DNA of 64,000 nucleotides from Symsagittifera roscoffensis (Eukaryota > Xenacoelomorpha > Acoela > Convolutidae), in assembly GCF_963678635.1 (NCBI RefSeq), contig NC_087062.1, positions 59,102,129 to 59,166,128 on the forward strand, read 5' to 3'. A program made the position numbers and the translations under genes. Below, piece by piece: positions 12,900 to 24,449 of the stretch (its first letter is position 1; each line of letters begins with the position of its first letter). Under the pieces are notes generated by a model. The model was not told the DNA's origin. It did no database searches and was given only the letters and a program-made list of their open reading frames with translations.

Positions 12900-15290
12900 C
12901 CTGTTATAGTTTGATTTGTTACTTCTATTGGTATTTAATCTTAGAGTAATTGTTTCCGTACGGATTGTTCTGATTGTTTGATCTACTATATCGGTTTTGT
13001 GGATAGTTTTGTGATTTTCGTCTATCTGGTGATCTCCACAAAAATTTTAGAATAAGGGGGTTGTGACCTGCTATTACTATAGCTAGGTGGCAGTGGTTTT
13101 CTTGAGCTATTATTGCTTTGAATGTTTTTGATTTAATCTTAGTTAATCTTTTGATAGTAAACTCTGGTCTTTTTTCTTGTAATGTTTTTGGTGGTCTATT
13201 TGATTTAGTTGTTTTTGTCTGCATTCAGGAATGCTATGTCCGTATCTGCGGCTATAGTTAGATCATTTTTGAAGTAAGGTATTTTCTTTAAAACTTTGGT
13301 TCTTTTCAGAGATGTTCAGGATTTCAGTGATTTTTTCTGCTGAATCGTTGTCGGAGTCTTGAATGTTATTTGTATGTGAAGTTGTTTGAACAATATTTAC
13401 GTATTGAACTTTTAAATTTTTTGTTTCCTCTAGTTTCATTATGATTTTAGCTTGTTATAGTTTGTCGGCTAGATTTTGGAAGTCTATATTGGGTTCTTGA
13501 AATGATGATGGATGTGATGCTCTCTTTTTTGGTGCTATTTTTCATAATTGTTGTGTTTAAGTCATCATTAGAGTTTCGGTCATTTTTGTATTTTTGTAGT
13601 CCTGTGTATTGAGAGAATAAGCTTTTGGTACTAGAGTTTTGATTTTTTTCTGCGAGTTGTTTTATAGTTTCAATCGAAAATCTACGAATTTTGTTGCAAA
13701 AAACTCTTTTGATGATGTTTGTTTCGTTCAGAGTCAAACACTTTTGAAAATTCTTGAGTAAATCTCGTTTCCAATTGGATTTAATTTCTATAGGCAAAAC
13801 TGAAATCCAATTTAGGGCTGCTCCGTCGAATATAGACTGCATCAGTGATGTGCGCCTATGAATCCAATTTTGATTAAGTGGTGTGTTTATAGGTTCTGGG
13901 CTTATATTCAAGGTTAGGTTAGGTGTAACAGCCTTTAACTAGTCTTCAGGATTTTTTTCTGTGAATACTATGAGCGATTTATTGGATATTACAAAGGATT
14001 CACCCACAAGGTATGGAATCCTTTTCATTTGAAGTGATTCTGCTGTATAAGGTATTTGTGTAAAATTTGTAAGTTGATTTTTTGTTATTTCTTGTTGTTT
14101 AAAGTAGTAGGTTAACGGAATTTTGTTTCTCATGGTTTTGGGTTGGTAAATTTGAGTATTTGTTTACTATCGTGATTGCATAATATTACCAGGTTGTTCA
14201 AAATTTTGTCTTTGAGAAGGTTGTTGTTGTATTTGTCTTGGTTGTAAGGAGTTCATGTAATCTTCGAAAATATCTGATAGAAAAATATCATCAGGTTGAT
14301 ATTTATAATTCTAGTGGTCCTTTTGATGATTTTTACTATAATGTTGTTCTTTTTGATAGGAATAAATTTCATCTTCAGTATAGTGCCGTTGGATTCTTAT
14401 GAACTGTCTGTTTTTTGAGTTGTTTTTGTTTTGTTGAAAAAACAGATAAATTTCAGTGCAATCTCTCTGAGATTTTCTTTATCATTAAAATTTACGGATT
14501 TAGATATTGGTTTTGGTACCTGTTGGGCAGAACTATGTTCTTGAGATTGATTTCAAGTTATATATAGTGGTCGTGTTATTGAATTACTAATGTTATTAGT
14601 AGTTCTTAAAAATCATAGTTATGGTTTGCAAAGTTATTTCCAATTGGTTTCTTTGTTTATAAGCTGGTCGTTTTTTAGTAATTGGTCTTTTTGTTTGATA
14701 ACCCATATGTAAATATAATGGAACAACTGATGGTTTGATTGATGGTTGTAATGTTTTTGGTAGAAAAAGGGGTATTGTTTTTTTGTGTGGTGTGGTAATT
14801 GTTGGATATATAGGAAAAAAATTTGTTTTGTCGTTATAGGTTGTCTTTCTATCAACAACCAGGTTGTGCCAAATTTTGTCTTTGAGAAAGTTGTTGTTTT
14901 TTTTTGTCTCAGTCGTTACAAATTTTGATGCGGTTTGGATATTTTGTTTTGTGAAGTTTTTTGTTCTATCAAAGATTTCTTGTGTGTTTATAAATGTTGA
15001 ATTTAAATTAATGTTGCTTGTCCATTCATTAAACATTGCGTTAAAATTTAAAGGTGTGGTATCAGTAATGAGTAGAGTTACTCTTCAGTAGTCTCTAGTT
15101 ACTGCAATGGTTGCAATTGCTGCACTTGAGATATCATGTTCAAAAATAATTCATGAGAGCATTCAGGGTCCCATACGTAATCTGTTTCGTCCGCCAATAA
15201 TATTTTGTCGTTAGTTTGTAGTCTACAAATTTTTTTTCTTGTGAATTTAGGTCTGAGTTGTGTTGAAAAAAATCTATAATGAACCATCCT
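12900..15290 (-). pseudogene. Retrotransposon gag polyprotein, decayed
   Basis: From right to left: ADETDYVWDPECSHELFLNM (about 15200-15150); a Thr/Pro/Gln-rich segment (15036-14600); GPEPINTPLNQNWIHRR-like residues; then SIFDGAALNWISVLPIEIK and NWKRDLLKNFQKC (13850-13740). The W-x-x-LP...W(K)x8-F arrangement fits the Retrotrans_gag capsid fold of LTR elements. Further left is SNYSRRYGHSIPEC (about 13265-13222), in the place of a C-x2-C-x4-H-x4-C zinc knuckle whose first two cysteines are now serine, followed by an Arg/Asn/Ser-rich tail. At least three frameshifts and several stops make it non-functional. No pol follows. Confidence 0.75.
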
Positions 15291-15329
15291 GGAATTCTTT
15301 GTAGATCAATTTAATTTTTTGTGATATTT

Positions 15330-16845
15330 CACTTTTAGTAAGTGTTTCACGAAATGAGTCTAAGAAACCTCAAAAAAGGTTTCTTACGCGTCTTACTTTT
15401 GCGTGTCGCGATGTCTTTGGCGGAGATACACAAAAATGTTTCACTTGTTTCTAATATAGAATTTTAAGTATAAATGATGGAGAAAATATCATTTGTGAAG
15501 GTTGAGTTTGCTCTTTGTAAGTTTTGATGTTGGATGTTTTCAATATATTCTCTAAAAATTTTTGAGAAATCCAATTCTACATTATCTGTTTGTTTTCCGT
15601 GAGATGGTTGATTTGATGGTTATGGTGGTAGAATCTCAATAGTAAAAATGGCGTAAAATGAAGCGATAATGCTGATGCCTGGTAGATAGTGATCGAGTAA
15701 TGGTATTTTTGTTTTGTTTTCAGGAAATTCTCGTTCACATGTTTTTTTTCCTTTCTGAAACAAATTTACGACTAGGTTATGGCAAAGTTGCGATTGCCCT
15801 GTAGCGGTATCGCTTTGTGGATAAATAACAGGGGGCAGGATAGAGTCATTGTCAAAGTTATTGTCGTATTGAATCATTTGTTGTGCGGGATAGCAGTAAA
15901 TGTGTAATTTTCAATACGTCGTATTGTTTGATTCCAATTGCAGAGTTTTACTGGCTTGCGATTATACGAGTTTTCATTCTGGTGTTACTTTTTATGGGAG
16001 ATGCTGATGTGGAATCTGATTCTGAAAAGTGTCTTCGATTGTATACTGGTTTACTTTTGTCGTGGATAAAAACTGGAAGCTTTTCAAGTTGTTGTATTGT
16101 AGCTGTGCCAGGTTCCAAAACTGCATTCCGTGTTCTGGAAATTTTTCATTCAAGTTTTTTTTATTTTTGTTTTGTGACGATTGTTTTCTTTTTTTCTTAT
16201 CTGATGTATCCTCTTTTTGTTTATGTGGTGTAATTACAAGATAGTATCTTCCTTTTTTAATTCAACAGTTATGAAGTAATATTGTTTGCTTGTTTCCTAA
16301 TTATCTCTTGACATAAGTGTTAAAGTGATGGGTGCAAAATCCAGGGGTTAGGTTTTTCTTTCCCAAACTGTTAGTGCTTACAATTTTTATGAAGTTATCT
16401 TAATCTCGGGTTAAAGATTGTCGTGTGTAGACGGGTTGGACAGAGAGTATATCGATTCGTTAGAATGATTGTCTACTCTCTCGAGTGATTAAGTTGTATA
16501 AAAAAAACTGAATCTTACTTAGGGTGTCGATTTGTGATTAAGGGTTGGGGAATAGCTAATCAATCCACAAGGTTCAGTTATAATTTTAACACAAATAGAT
16601 ACTACTTTAAGTCCTACTAGTTTTAAGATGTTTTAGCTGAGGCCAATTAATAGGAGAGGCAAGTGAAGTATGAGAAAAAATTTCAATTACTTCTGGGTCG
16701 TTTGTAATGGTTGGAGAGTGAATCGGCGTTTGAGGTCGTTGGACACTAGTATTAAGAGACGTGGGGATCAAAAATATTCTAAATGGTCCAAGGAAAGCCT
16801 TGATGATCAAGTGTTTAAAATGATTTGAAATAGATTAAGATAAAA
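15330..16845 (-). mobile_element. Leader and N-terminal ORF region of the gag-type retroelement
   Basis: This is the paralogue of 7131-8690. A minus-strand open stretch at 15877-15620 contains IQYDNNFDNDSILPPVIYPQ and YAIFTIEIL, followed after a stop by NSILETSETFLCI, KDIATRKS and FRETLTKSEI leading toward the gag block. The same residues can be traced in the other copy. I take this as the N-terminal part of a long gag precursor plus upstream leader rather than as a long terminal repeat, because the shared sequence is partly protein-coding and only this copy runs on into gag. The element's true ends are not visible. Confidence 0.6.
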
Positions 16846-18174
16846 TTAAACATGACGATTCAAACACAATTTGCTGAGAATTTTAGCTGAAATTTTCTGG
16901 TGCAATTTGTTTTTGTGATTTTCGGGCCCAAGATTTTACCCTACAAAGCTTCTTTTTTTTGGGCTTTTTTAGCCAATTAGAAGCTACCCTCACCAATGCG
17001 AGCTTCTTAAGCAACACAGAAAAGTTTAATAGGGGTGTAATCATCTCCACAAAACTGTATAAGATAATTTTTTTTATTTGATAAACAACGCAAAAATGTC
17101 TTTTTACCATATTAAAAATCAATTTTGAAGCAAGTGTTGACAGTTTTACGTAATTTTTTAAAAATTCAAAACAAAAGGTTTTTATGCTCAGTTTGTTCAA
17201 AACAAAAGGTTTTTAGGCTCACTTTGATAAATTTTTGGTACTATTTGACTGAGTAGTTTTGGCGTAGTTTCTGAGTGAAAAAATTTTGCCTCTATCTTTT
17301 ATTTTGCCTCTATTTATTTTGCCTCTATATTTTTTCTTCATCTTTTATAGTCTAAAATCAACCCAATTTGAGAAAAAGCTGGTTTAATTCAAGTATATTG
17401 CATTGTGTTTTTATAACTGTAATCAACACTGCAGCGCAAAATAAATTGCGCTTCAATTGTTCCAAATTAGCCATATTGGCAACCTTTGAACCGAAATTTA
17501 CAAAAAATCACCATAGGTGAAACATATTTTTATATTTGAGCTCAGAAAAACCATACATTTTGATGATAAAACAACATATAGGCAAGTTAAAAGTTCGAAA
17601 TTTGTTCGGAGAAAAAAAAACCCGAACACAACTTTTCCGTCAATTACTTCGAAAGTCGGAACAAGAATAATTTGGTCAATTAACAGTTTAAAGGAGGCAG
17701 TTCGTGTCAAAAGTTTTCACAATCATAATAAAATGCCTCATTGTTTGAAGTGGGTACGCTGTCCAGTTTTCAATTTATAAAAGAGGGAGTTTTTCGGTTG
17801 GTCTCTAATGAGAGAAAATTGTACGTCTGATTACTTTTAAGTTTACCAATCTTCTTAAGAAGTCATGAGCCTTTAAGCTGTTGGTAAAATTCCTGCACAT
17901 TAGGAAGCAGTTTGGCGTAAAAGACTTCGGACAAACTTCACGGTTTTTCTACAATGTTTCAAGTTGGAGCTGCAGATCAATTTTTATCCACATAAACTTA
18001 ACTCGCTCGGTTGTTTAACATTTGCATGATTAACGTGTCCCGCAGAGTTCTATGAGTTTTACGCAATGATAGTTAATTTAGTTAATAATTACTTAAGAAA
18101 AAGAAAAAAATTCGATGATCTTACGTAAAACTCATTACGAGGCTAAACTCTTCATTTTGTGCATTGTAAGCCGA

Positions 18175-18500
18175 TTCCGCAACAGAACAAATGAGATTTG
18201 TTGTGGAATCCGCATCATTACTACTTTTATTTATCTTCTTTGCTGTTTTGGATTCCACAAACAAAACCAATAACATTGTATCGCTCGAAATCTCTCCAAA
18301 GTAGGCAAGTTTGAGGAATCCGCAACTCTATTCGCGGAATCTTGAACTGTTTACTAAATTCACAAACAAATAATAAGACATGTTTATTGTGAAATTGAGC
18401 TGTTGCAGAATCCTCAACTGTAAGCGGAATCCGAAAACTGTAAGTGGAACCCGCAAAATGTAAGTAGAATCCGAATTTTGTTTGCGGATTCCATCAAATA
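18175..18500. repeat. Cluster of GCGGAATCCGC-type palindromic motifs
   Basis: GGAATCC or its variants GGATTCC and GAATCCG recur at least nine times in about 320 bases, often within AAGCGGAATCCG or CTGTAAGTGGAACCCGC. The core GCGGAATCCGC is an interrupted palindrome. The same core also appears in the duplicated spacers (about 27336, 32258, 34768) and near 21850. Confidence 0.55.
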
Positions 18501-19053
18501 TATGTTTATTTGAAGTAAACGTGTGTGAACTAATTGTGTATAATATAGGAAGTGATTTTTGAGAATTAACCCTACACGGTCAAAATTGGTTTAAAGTTCA
18601 TAGCTAGAGGATAAACTTCATAGCCAACTAAAGAGTCATTAACTGTTTTGATAATTTTGAAAGACGGCAACTGAAGAAGTCACTAAGAATTTCTTGAGTT
18701 TTTTTGCTGACTAACTGATTTTCTTGTGTTACAATTCATCATTCGTGATTATCATACGCTCCTAAATTGGCTAAATATGTTAATTGGAGGGGATAATAAT
18801 TTTAACTACCCAGTTTAACTACCTAGTTTTTACCTGGCGAGTAGATATAAATATCAGAGGGTGCGGCGATAACTTGAAAACATGAAATGATACGGCTCTT
18901 GTTCTGTTATATGGCCCAACATATTGCTCACTAAATTTATCTTGAATTTAATCGTGTGATATGAAGACAAGTTTAAAGAATCTTATTATAACTTTTGTTA
19001 TAAATCTTGTTATTAGGCTTAATTTAGTGTTTTTACCAATTTTTAACTATCCC

Positions 19054-19073
19054 CACACACACACACACACACA
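19054..19073. repeat. (CA)10 microsatellite
   Basis: Ten uninterrupted CA dinucleotides preceded by CCC. Confidence 0.95.
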
Positions 19074-21315
19074 AATTAGAAGCCGAGACTCTGTTATAAA
19101 CTATCACCCCATCCCGCAAAATATGTTTCCTGCTCTGAAATACTGATAATTTGTTTGAGAATTTGAATCACAATTTATAAAAAACGTTTCAGCTTAAATC
19201 TCAAAAGCTGACTGCAATCTGAAATAGATTCGCACATTTAATGGCGCCGTTTTTTCTATCGCCTATCCCAAAGACTGAAATAAATCGTTGCATTTTTGCA
19301 AACTCCAAAATACTAACAATAGTTTGTTGCAGTTCAAATCACTCTCAAATACTTACCAGTTCGATGCTATAACAGTACAATTGTTAAATCAATGAGAAAA
19401 TCTCAATATAGTGACTGCTAACTTAAAAAAAACTTAAAACAGACGAACCTAAAATTCAAGCACATATAGGGAAAATCCCAAATATTGACAAAAGTTCGAT
19501 GTAGTTCTGAAATTTATTAAATACTGAAAACAGTTCGTTGCAGTTTGAATCAATCTCATTGGAACCTAGAAATTTAAATACACATGGGGATCAACCGTAC
19601 AATCCCCTCCCCCCAAGTCGTGTTAGGGGAGACAGAAACGCGCATTTTCAGAAATACTTAAAATCAATTTTCAGATTAAAAAAAAAAATTAGAGTTTTTA
19701 AAGTATATATATCAATAGTTAGTAAAGCAAAAGGTCCAAAAGCGGGGCTCTATGGTGAATCATTTGCGGTGAGAGATTTTACGGCGGTTGATCTTACTTT
19801 TGTTCGAAATAATTTCAATTTAATTTTAAATTAGAATTGAGATCTATTTTATTTTATTTTCGATTTGACTTTTATAAGGCCAAACGATGCGATATGACTG
19901 GATTTGAGTTCAAAAGTATGCTAAAAATATCCTCAATTATTTTTCAAGTTTTCAATTTTTTCATACTGTTTTCGGAAGATTTTTGGGATGGGGGAATAAA
20001 TTACCAGTTGGAAGTTTTTCTGATAGAGTAAATCTTCGCAGAGCTTTAGCGGACCCCTTTCAGTTGGGATTTAATTTCAATTTTTGTTATGTTTGTCTAA
20101 GTCTGTTATTGGGTCTGTTAGTGTAGGGGTAACAAATATGGCTAAAAAACCACGGTTCGGCGCATTAAATCCTTGCCAACCCAATCTACTTTTCACACAC
20201 AACGAAGTAAATGTGTCATTCGAAATATTCCTGGCCTGAAAAACATTCTTTTTTAAAACGTAAATCAAAACAAAATTAAGGATCATTTCAAAATCACCTC
20301 ACAAAAAAATCGAAGAAAACAGGATTTTATTCAATAATAAGCCGATGTCGAACTTAAATACTTTTAATAATTTTTGTAAGATTTTGTTTGTCAGCAAAAG
20401 TATCTCAATGTTTAGTTCTAAGTGTTAGCCGGTTGCTCGACGAACGTTTCTAAACGAACAAACGGATGATTTGAAGCTTGTACTTTCCAGCCGAGGTCGA
20501 ATAGTGTTGATTTTGTTGTCAACATTTCCAGTTTTTGTCGCCTTAGTCTAATCGTACTTAAAATCTTCAGAGGAGCCGCGCTTCTTAAATAAATGAGTAA
20601 TCATGAAAGGGATCCAAAATCGTATAGCTAAACGTTTTGCGACCACCTTTACCGCGTCTTATTCTCTTAGAAAATTTTTCAACCACGTTCATTATTCCTT
20701 TGAGGCTAAATCTATGGCATCGAGCATAAACAAGAACTTGGTTCCAATATCTTTTGGACAAGTACTCTCGCGAGAACTCACATGCTTTGGAAAATGAATA
20801 TGATGGTGCCTTTACAAGGATACGGTTGCTGGTCTTCCTGATGGTTCTGAGGTTGCTGGAAGAGCTAGTGTTTGTGCGGTTGCTGAAGCGCTTGATGTCG
20901 GGGTTCCATATGATCCTATACATGACCTAAATATAAGTTCCCAACTGTTTTGAGGGTGCCGATCTGTTCTGATTGTTTATAACACTAAAAAGTGCTTATT
21001 CGATTAGCATTGTTTCTGAAAAAAAAATTGACCAGTCTCCTCCTTTTTTTTGTTCCTTGAAGCATCGTAGAATTAACATCTGTATACTTCCTGCTCATAC
21101 TGCAATGGAATGACTGCGTTGCCGTAGTGTTGTTATTTTTGTACACAATCGCCAAAAAACAATGTAGTTCTATCGCCCATTTTTGAAACTAGTCTTCGAG
21201 CTGTTCAAAATTAGTTTGCCAAAGTTTTTCCTGCAATTTTGTCAAGAATTTCGGCGTCTACAAGTTTTCGATCGTTAACTGATGCTGTTTAAAACCCATT
21301 CCACAATTGTTGCGC

Positions 21316-21575
21316 CATATTTTTCTGTGTCATCGAAGAGTCGTATGGTGGTTTTTGTCGACTCATAAATCGGTTTGTATGTCGATTCGTATGTCGGTTT
21401 GGAAATTGTTTAGTATGTCGGTTTGTATGTCGATTGGTATGTCGGTTATGTCGATTCCTACGTTGGTTTTGGTCGATTCTTATGTCGATTAATTTGTCTG
21501 TCGATTTGTGCCGATTCGTATGTCGGTTTTTACGTCGAGTAGTATGTCGGTTCGTGTATCGGTTTATATTTCGGA
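21316..21575. repeat. Minisatellite of about 12 bp, TCGGTTTGTATG
   Basis: Roughly 18 degenerate head-to-tail units of GTATGTCG(G/A)TT(T/C), with occasional short units (ATGTCGGTT). It reads as a Met/Ser/Val/Arg-rich frame on the plus strand (21307-21492 and 21434-21694), which is a by-product of the repeat. Confidence 0.85.
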
Positions 21576-21899
21576 TTGAATTAACGGGAGTCGTATTTGA
21601 TCAAGATAATTTTACAGTAATTAATTTTTGTAAAAAAAATTTTGTCAGCGGAAGTGTCAGTAAGATTTGTTCTAAATGTAAACAACAAAATTGAGGTACG
21701 GGTTTCACATCCTAAAGGGGTTTTTTTCACAAACTTGAAATGGCAAGGTTCCAAGATTTGATACTGGATTCCAATGACAGTTCTTAAGAATTTGATCTTA
21801 AATTCCGCGGAACGTTCAATTTATTTTCAGTTTGGGAATTGATTGATTTGCGGATTCCACAAACATTTATTCAAGCTTTTTTATATTCTGGACTGATTT

Positions 21900-22560
21900 G
21901 TTTTTCGTTTCAGATTGCGACCTACAGTTTTTGCAAGGATGCAACATGGTCAGCCATTTGGCAGAAAAGCGATGCGAGATGAGGTAGGCGAGACTGAAGA
22001 AACTGAAGAAAATGTTCTTTCGCATGGATGGCTTCATCGGCTTGTAGATAACTGCAGAGCATGTGATGCCGCCTGCATGCTTAGATAGGATAAGAGCGAA
22101 TTGAAGATCTGGGCTCGAACGAAAGCTGCTCTCTCCCACTAGAAATTTTTTTGCTTCGAGCAGGTCACGTATAAGGGGTACCAGGCACCATTCAAATCGA
22201 AGGAGAGTGGGCGCTTTCCACCAGGCTCCACTCCGCCACTTTATCTGGTGGACACGGATGCGCTGACAGATCAACATCTTCCTCTGGTACGGATGCCAAA
22301 AACAGAAGCTCTCGGGAAAAACAGCAGGGTTTTGCCGGCTGTGGTTTCAGGTAGCTCCTGTAGCATGAGTGTGAGTGCCAGTCAATTCGACAAGTTTCCT
22401 CCAAGTGACAATGGCGAACTGAGAGAGAGAGAGAGTAGAGAGAGAGAGAGATTTTTGCCAGCCACTATGCATCTGATTCTAAAATTAGCTCAAAGTCGTT
22501 ATGAGTGTTTTTCGATCATCTTTTTTTTGTATTTTGTTAGACTATGCCTGCTTTAAAACT
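21900..22560 (+). other. GC-richer, exon-like but unrecognised segment
   Basis: A polypyrimidine stretch ending in TTTCAG precedes base 21914, and the next 330 bases are much less AT-rich than their surroundings. One plus-strand frame gives NCRACDAACML near 22055 and an open run from 22248 to 22556. The first part contains stops in all three plus-strand frames. It may be a broken piece of the gene whose JmjC exon lies downstream, but I cannot identify a domain. Confidence 0.25.
22420..22451. repeat. (GA)n microsatellite
   Basis: GAGAGA run interrupted once by TAGAG. Confidence 0.95.
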
Positions 22561-23094
22561 AATACAGTGCTTCCGTCTGGTTGATCTTGTCAACTAGATC
22601 CAGTTCTAGAACCAATTGGAACTTGGAACTGAGCGCTAGTTGGTACAGCTTAAAGGAAAGGGTAATCAGTTTGTTGAGTGTTTGGAATCCATGTAGTCAC
22701 CGAGTCCACTTCTCAAACGAGTTTAACCTCGACATTTTTGTTCAATTTTTAGGAACACATACAATCAGATGAGCCAGCTGATGGTCAGACCTTGTTACCA
22801 AAAATGCCGCCATTGTCCTAGATCATCATTGAAGCTGATGCTTCCTCGTTGGCCGCCACGAACTTCTCTGTCCCAAAAACAGCAATGATGTGTCGTTCAA
22901 AAAGAAATGGGAGAAAACAGAATTACCTACAAAAAGTCAAGCTAGCTTCTGCTATCGCAAGCTGGTTCAGTAACACCATTAGAACATGCTTTCTCAATCT
23001 GTGATGTACATTTTAGTGAATTGTAAAACAAACTTTTAATTCAATTTTCTTAACGAAATATGGAATATTATTTTACTGATTTTTTTCTTTCAAG

Positions 23095-23372
23095 CTGCAA
23101 GACATTTCATTTGATGACCTCGTCCATCAACAACAAGCAGATTTTCAAGGAGTATCTGATGCAGCATTCTTTGTGTTGAAAACCGACGTTTCCCGGGATG
23201 AGCTTCACTCTTATGCTGGAGGGTGTCAGAAAGTTGTTCTGACGGAGCGCCAGGCTCTCTTTATGCCAGCAGGCATGATTCACATGGTAGAAGCACACTC
23301 ACAAACAGTGGCTCTGGGTGTCATTTTCATCCACCTTGAACACCTGCTGCTGACGGCTGCCAGAGTTTTCTG
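23095..23372 (+). pseudogene. KDM2/KDM7-type JmjC domain exon, degenerate
   Basis: A splice-acceptor-like TTTTTTCTTTCAAG is followed by an open frame. It reads ADFQGVSDAAFFVLK, then GGCQKVVLTERQALFMPAGMIHMVEA and VALGVIFIHLEHL. This parallels the JmjC core of KDM2/KDM7 histone lysine demethylases: HxDFGGTSxxxxVLKG, then CxxVxLxxGxTxxIPxGWIHAV, then VFGGNFLHSxN. The third iron ligand (His of MIHMV) and the Asp of the first motif are kept. The first ligand His is Gln (QAD), and the roughly 25-residue loop between the two blocks is missing. The frame stops at TGA after AARVF, and KDM-like YPEFPLLALNELM residues appear only after further stops. A catalytically dead or pseudogene copy is most likely; an exon missed by misassembly remains possible. 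Confidence 0.5.
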
Positions 23373-23517
23373 ACACAAGCGAAAAGACAAATAGTCCTCC
23401 AGCAGCTGATACCCTGAATTTCCGCTGTTGGCTCTAAATGAGCTTATGATTCAACTGTGATTAGCATCAAGGTTAAATTCAGACAATTTTTTCAAAAAAA
23501 AGTAAGATAATTTATAG

Positions 23518-23626
23518 CACCAGAGACTTGATACCGCCTCAACAAATAAAAGAACTGGAGGAGGTCCTGAAAATGCTGAAGACGCCAGACAAAGCCTTAG
23601 AAAACCACCTTGCCAGGATGATTTGC
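23518..23626 (+). CDS. Exon-like segment downstream of the JmjC piece
   Basis: A 109-bp open segment lies between an acceptor-like TTTATAG and a perfect donor GTAAGT. It encodes PPQQIKELEEVLKMLKTPDK followed by ALENHLARMIC, an amphipathic helical sequence. In KDM2/KDM7 proteins a helical segment follows the JmjC domain at about this place, so it may be the next exon of the same gene. Exonic status is inferred from splice consensus, open frame and position only; I recognise no specific motif. Confidence 0.35.
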
Positions 23627-24045
23627 GTAAGTACCTCATGATATTTGCGTAGGCCGAATATCATCCCGGATACTAAAATACTCACTTACGTAACCCGAAA
23701 ACTGCACCCAGCTCAATCCCATGACTGAAAAACTCATTTTATTCCAAAAAACTAGTTTCTCCATCCCTTATACTGAAATACCGAAGTACTGAAAGACATG
23801 ATCTAGAGTCATTTTACAGTCCTTTTACTTACCGGTAACTATTGCTTCTGGCCTTGTAAATGTTAAATCAACTAAGACTGGGGTCATATAAACAACCCCT
23901 CCTTTTGACCTTTCCAAAACGTTGAACCTTTCAAAAAAAAAACACAAAAGAACATCCAAAACTGTTCCTTCATATCAATCATGTTTAACCTTTGTTTAGA
24001 AGTTTCTCTGATAATGAAAACGTCGATAATTTATTTGAATTTTAG

Positions 24046-24212
24046 TCCCGGTGACATTCGATGGCGCTCTTGTACACGAAACGGGAGTGCAGAACTTCAC
24101 ACCGTACCATGGCTCGGATGGCAATGAGGAGCCGGCAGTGGCCGAGATGCGGTCGGAAGGAGACGTCATCGTTTTCATACCCGACATTGTTTCCTTTGCT
24201 GCAGAAAGTTGG
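24046..24212 (+). CDS. Exon-like segment, unknown product
   Basis: A 167-bp open segment with balanced base composition sits between TTTGAATTTTAG and a donor-like GTGAGC. It encodes VTFDGALVHETGVQNFTPYH then EMRSEGDVIVFIPDIVSFAA. No family recognised. Its phase does not join directly to the exon-like piece at 23518-23626, so an intervening exon or a different gene is needed. Confidence 0.3.
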
Positions 24213-24449
24213 GTGAGCGGGCACAGACGCGGGTGGGAGGTGGAAGATGGTCTTTGATTTTATTGGATGACGACGATGCCGAATCCGACATCGCAGAAAT
24301 TTGGGCGAGCGGGTGCGGGTGAGAACAAAATAACTTAGCAAAAACAGACTCAGTGGGCGGGAACAGACTATTTTAGTTCAGCGCCGTCTTTCTACAAGGT
24401 CTTAAAAGACGCTACAAAAAACGCTGCCATATCACAACTTGATGTCGGT

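Larger units (their letters stand above)
16846..21310. other. Long unassigned stretch
   Basis: AT-rich sequence with no gene I can support. Notable small features are a TTTTGCCTCTAT motif three times at 17284-17330, a cluster of GGAATCC motifs (18175-18500), a CA microsatellite, and open frames on both strands at 17498-17780 and 20585-20923 without recognisable domains. Confidence 0.5.

Noticed and set aside
7131..16845. A complete LTR retrotransposon with 1.5-kb LTRs
   Set aside because: The repeated block contains protein-like sequence leading into gag, and neither clear TG...CA ends nor a pol region could be found.
19538..19834. 98-codon plus-strand frame
   Set aside because: Low-complexity Lys/Ile/Phe content typical of AT-rich non-coding DNA; no motif.
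20585..20923. 112-codon minus-strand frame rich in Arg, Ser and Asn
   Set aside because: An overlapping frame on the other strand is also open, no domain is visible, and there is no splice or start context.
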